6,821 nucleotides of DNA from Limisphaerales bacterium (lineage in GTDB: Bacteria > Verrucomicrobiota > Verrucomicrobiia > Limisphaerales > PALSA-1396). The number at the start of each line of letters is the position of its first letter. Position 1 is the first letter of the stretch. The stretch lies in contig PLJQ01000195.1 in the NCBI GenBank assembly GCA_003140275.1, positions 5,741 to 12,561 of the forward strand, in the 5' to 3' direction. Positions 4,680 through 6,821 of this stretch are shown piece by piece. Made by a program: the position numbers and the translations under genes. The notes under the pieces are model-generated. The model saw only the letters and a list, made by a program, of their open reading frames with translations. It did no database searches and was not told where the DNA came from.

Positions 4680-5267
4680 ATGAAAGCATTTATCTTCGAA
4701 CCATCGAATAAGTTTATCGGTAAGCTTGACGTCGGAAGCCTTGATGAGATACCGGACAAAGTTCGAGAGTTTCACGTATCGAACAAATCGGTGCCCATCT
4801 ATTCCTACGTCGAGGCCTCTGGAAAAACATGGACAATAGTGAGTCTCGATCCGTTCCAGCTAGATGACGGGCGAGTGTCGCCTACTCCTCGCCAACAATC
4901 GTCGAGCAGTTCGGCTACCTCACACGATCCAGCGGGCACCTCTGCGAAGTTGTCCAAGAGGTATCGAGACGCTTACCTCGTTGCACGCACTATCGTTACC
5001 GTTGGTAGCGTAGTCAAAGGCATTGGCATTTTTCTCGCCATTGTCATCACACTGGCGGCCTTCGTTGTGGCGAGCCAAGGGCAGGACAATTTCAAGATGG
5101 GGCTGGCCGGCATTCTCATCGGCGTCGTTGTCGGTGTTCCCCTTTACGTATTGGGTATTCTTGTCTCAGCTCAGGGGCAGATACTGAAGGCCACGCTTGA
5201 TGTGGCAGTCAATGGTTCGCCGTTTCTTTCAAACGACCAGAAAGCAGAGATGATGTTACTCGTATGA
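4680..5267 (+). CDS. Uncharacterised two-TM membrane protein
   Basis: This 195-aa protein has no named family that I recognise. It has three visible parts. Residues 1-62 form a small soluble domain (MKAFIFEPSNKFIGKLDVGS...). Residues 66-90 are a Ser/Pro/Thr-rich linker (SPTPRQQSSSSSATSHDPAG). The C-terminal part begins LSKRYRDAYLVARTIVTVG, has two membrane segments (about 108-131 and 141-164) and ends SAQGQILKATLDVAVNGSPF with LSNDQKAEMM. That ending looks like a conserved signature I have seen in small uncharacterised bacterial membrane proteins, but I cannot attach an accession. There is no signal peptide, so the soluble domain is probably cytoplasmic. ATG 4680 is chosen for its MKAFIF start; an in-frame GTG at 4638 would add 14 residues. 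The coding sequence is more AT-rich than its neighbours and lacks the TAnnnT start signal seen at other genes, which hints at later acquisition. It ends convergent with the ABC-F gene. Confidence 0.8.
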   Translation: MKAFIFEPSNKFIGKLDVGSLDEIPDKVREFHVSNKSVPIYSYVEASGKTWTIVSLDPFQLDDGRVSPTPRQQSSSSSATSHDPAGTSAKLSKRYRDAYLVARTIVTVGSVVKGIGIFLAIVITLAAFVVASQGQDNFKMGLAGILIGVVVGVPLYVLGILVSAQGQILKATLDVAVNGSPFLSNDQKAEMMLLV

Positions 5268-5321
5268 TGCCGCCTAACACCTATTAAGCCCGGACGGTCA
5301 ATAGGCAAAATGGTTACCTGT

Positions 5322-5341
5322 CGGAAAAGTTTTCTTTTCCG
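5322..5341. terminator. Bidirectional hairpin terminator candidate
   Basis: CGGAAAAG (5322-5329) and CTTTTCCG (5334-5341) form a perfect 8-bp stem around a TTTT loop, between the convergent two-TM gene and ABC-F gene. On the plus strand it is followed by GTTT, a short T-run. The stem is A/T-rich at its tip, so termination would be weaker than with a classic GC-rich hairpin. It is the best terminator candidate for both flanking genes. Confidence 0.5.
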
Positions 5342-5377
5342 GTTTGGCGTCTCCAGAACAAAGGCTACGTCTTGATT

Positions 5378-5392
5378 GGGCTTTCTAAGCCC
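5378..5392. terminator. Second hairpin in the convergent gap, nearer the ABC-F stop
   Basis: GGGCTT (5378-5383) and AAGCCC (5387-5392) form a 6-bp stem with a 3-nt loop, 44 bp beyond the ABC-F stop on the minus strand. No T-run follows on either strand. It may help end the ABC-F transcript or simply be a small palindrome. Confidence 0.35.
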
Positions 5393-5436
5393 GCCACTAG
5401 CGCGTCTCCCAAGAAACGTTGTTGGCTTGCGGCGCG

Positions 5437-6821
5437 TCAGGCGGATTCCAGCGCCGCCAGTTTTGAAGCAGCTTTCTCCCATTGCGGCGTCAATTCGGCG
5501 ATTTGGTGCTGCACGTCCACCAGTTCGCGATTGATTTTCACGGCGCGACCGGGCTGTTCGTAGGTTTCAGGCTTTTCAAGTTCGGCAGTCAACGCGGTCT
5601 GCTGTTGTTCGAGTTCCTGGATTTCCTTTTCCAGCTTGTGAACGACCTGATGATGATCTTTGCGCACCCGCGAACGCGCCTGACGTTCCTCGGCTTCGCG
5701 GCGCTTTTGTTCCTTTCTCGATACGCCCCTCTCCCCGTCCCTCTCCTCATCCGATGACGAGGAGGTAGTCGTCTGACCGGGTAAGGGAAGACGACCGTTG
5801 CCAGTCGCAGTCAAGGCGGCTCGCGCCGAACCCGCCTTGGTCTTGTCGAGGTAATACTGATAGTCGCCGGAATAGGGCGTGAGTTGACCGGCGTTGATAT
5901 GCACGACATGGTTGGCCAGCGCGCGGATGAAATAAACATCGTGGCTGATGAAGATCAGCGTGCCCTCGAATTGGTCCAGCGCGTAGAGCAGGGCGTCAAT
6001 GCTCGACATATCCAGGTGCGTCGTCGGTTCGTCCATCAGCAGCAGGTTGGGCGGGGAGATCAGGAGCTTCACCAGGGCGAGCCTGCTCTTTTCACCGCCG
6101 CTCAACACACTCACCTTCTTGAACACATCGTCGCCAGTGAAAAGGAAACAACCCAGCAAGGTGCGGACAAATTGCTCGGTGACTCGATGTGGGGTGTCCA
6201 GCGCTTCCTCAAGCACGGAGCGGCCGGGATCGAGCATGTCCACACGATACTGTGAGTAATATCCGGCCTTGACGTTGTGGCCAAGGGTGCGCGTGCCGGA
6301 CTGCACGGGAAGAACGCCGGCAAGAATTTTTAGCAAGGTCGATTTGCCCGCGCCGTTGGGACCGACGAGCACGATGCGCTGGCCGCGCTCGGTTTCAAAA
6401 TTCATACCACTGTAAACGACGTTTGGACCGTAGGCGTGATGGATGTCTTCAAGCTTGATGACCCGCAGACCGCTCCGTTGCGGCTGCGGAAACACGAAAC
6501 TCACTTTGCGGTCGTCGTTGGTGGGCGCTTCGATTTTATCCATGCGCTCGATCTGCTTGAGCTTGCTCTGCGCCTGGGCGGCCTTGGTGTTCTTGGCGCG
6601 GAAGCGGTTGACGAACTCCATCAGGTGCGCGATTTCGCGCTGCTGGTTTTTGTAGGCGGACTGAAGTTGTTCCTCCTTGGCTTCGCGCTGGACGAGGTAA
6701 TCGTCGTAGTTGCCCCGGTAACGAATGAGTTTGCTCTGGCGGATTTCCACAATGCTGCCGACGAGTTGGTTCAAAAACTCGCGGTCGTGTGAGATGACGA
6801 GGATCGCCCCGGGATAACCCG
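5437..6821 (-). CDS. ABC-F ATPase (YheS-like translation factor), 5' end outside window
   Basis: About 460 C-terminal residues are present; the frame is open to the right edge, so the start lies outside. ABC-F proteins have two ATPase domains and no membrane part, and act at the ribosomal E site, most members easing stalled translation and some protecting ribosomes from antibiotics. Visible here: the end of domain 1 (ILVISHDREFL, H-switch at 6784-6792); the inter-domain helical linker with FVNRFRAKNTKAAQAQSKLK, typical of the YheS/Uup side of the family; then a complete domain 2 with Walker A GPNGAGKST (6337-6363), Q-loop Gln near 6250, signature LSGGEKS (6085-6105), Walker B LLLMDEPTTHLD (6010-6045) and H-switch FISHD (5938-5952). 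A Ser/Asp/Glu-rich linker (about 5710-5832) joins a charged C-terminal coiled-coil (about 5437-5700) ending KLAALESA. All catalytic residues of domain 2 are intact. Resistance versus housekeeping role cannot be told; the short inter-domain linker favours housekeeping. Confidence 0.95.
   Translation of the reverse strand, partial: GYPGAILVISHDREFLNQLVGSIVEIRQSKLIRYRGNYDDYLVQREAKEEQLQSAYKNQQREIAHLMEFVNRFRAKNTKAAQAQSKLKQIERMDKIEAPTNDDRKVSFVFPQPQRSGLRVIKLEDIHHAYGPNVVYSGMNFETERGQRIVLVGPNGAGKSTLLKILAGVLPVQSGTRTLGHNVKAGYYSQYRVDMLDPGRSVLEEALDTPHRVTEQFVRTLLGCFLFTGDDVFKKVSVLSGGEKSRLALVKLLISPPNLLLMDEPTTHLDMSSIDALLYALDQFEGTLIFISHDVYFIRALANHVVHINAGQLTPYSGDYQYYLDKTKAGSARAALTATGNGRLPLPGQTTTSSSSDEERDGERGVSRKEQKRREAEERQARSRVRKDHHQVVHKLEKEIQELEQQQTALTAELEKPETYEQPGRAVKINRELVDVQHQIAELTPQWEKAASKLAALESA

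Noticed and set aside
4225..4680. CRISPR array
   Set aside because: The repeats are inverted pairs of different sequence, not direct repeats with regular spacers, and no cas gene is present.
5272..5348. Possible integron attC site: GCCTAAC (5272-5278, matches the RYYYAAC core) right after a hypothetical gene, with GTTTGGC at 5342-5348
   Set aside because: The right-hand core has T where a purine is required, and the inner sequences next to the two cores do not pair as attC inner boxes must. No integrase or second site is visible.

Overview
The window looks like a chromosomal stretch from a moderately GC-rich Gram-negative bacterium of the Planctomycetota/Verrucomicrobiota/Chlamydiota group. 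Verrucomicrobiota (Pedosphaera/Limisphaerales-like) is my best guess. The pointers are a short secreted DUF1080 protein, a DUF4337 membrane protein, an exported MsrB-MsrA fusion, and intergenic gaps rich in palindromes. This placement is inference; there is no rRNA or marker gene in the window.

Layout. 1-177 (-) is the N-terminus of an exported protein cut by the window edge. 278-1174 (-) is a DUF4337 membrane protein. A divergent 172-bp promoter region follows, with an 18-bp perfect palindrome. 1347-2456 (+) is a secreted MsrB-MsrA methionine sulfoxide reductase fusion. 2622-3254 (+) is a secreted DUF1080 (3-keto-disaccharide hydrolase-like) protein. 3292-4224 (-) is an exported family-1D (MltD-like) lytic transglycosylase, convergent with the DUF1080 gene. 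4225-4679 is a 455-bp non-coding gap with three successive large inverted repeats, one of which folds into a fully paired three-way junction. 4680-5267 (+) is an uncharacterised two-TM protein of more AT-rich composition. 5268-5436 is a convergent gap with terminator-like hairpins. 5437-6821 (-) is the C-terminal two thirds of an ABC-F ATPase that runs off the right edge.

The genes do not form one operon or pathway. Most are singletons with their own promoter. Several encode envelope functions: periplasmic protein repair (MsrBA), murein cleavage (lytic transglycosylase), a secreted glycan-type enzyme (DUF1080) and membrane proteins. The ABC-F ATPase is a ribosome-associated translation factor.

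Two signals go beyond the gene list. First, a recurring promoter layout: a TAnnnT hexamer sits 6-8 nt before the start codon of four genes, with a TTG-type -35 at 17-bp spacing for three of them, and none shows a Shine-Dalgarno sequence. This suggests leaderless or near-leaderless transcription, and it decides two start codons. Second, the palindrome cluster at 4306-4547, where two hairpins of the clover-like element differ only by compensatory base-pair changes and complementary loops. No CRISPR array, tRNA, rRNA, transposase or defence gene is visible.
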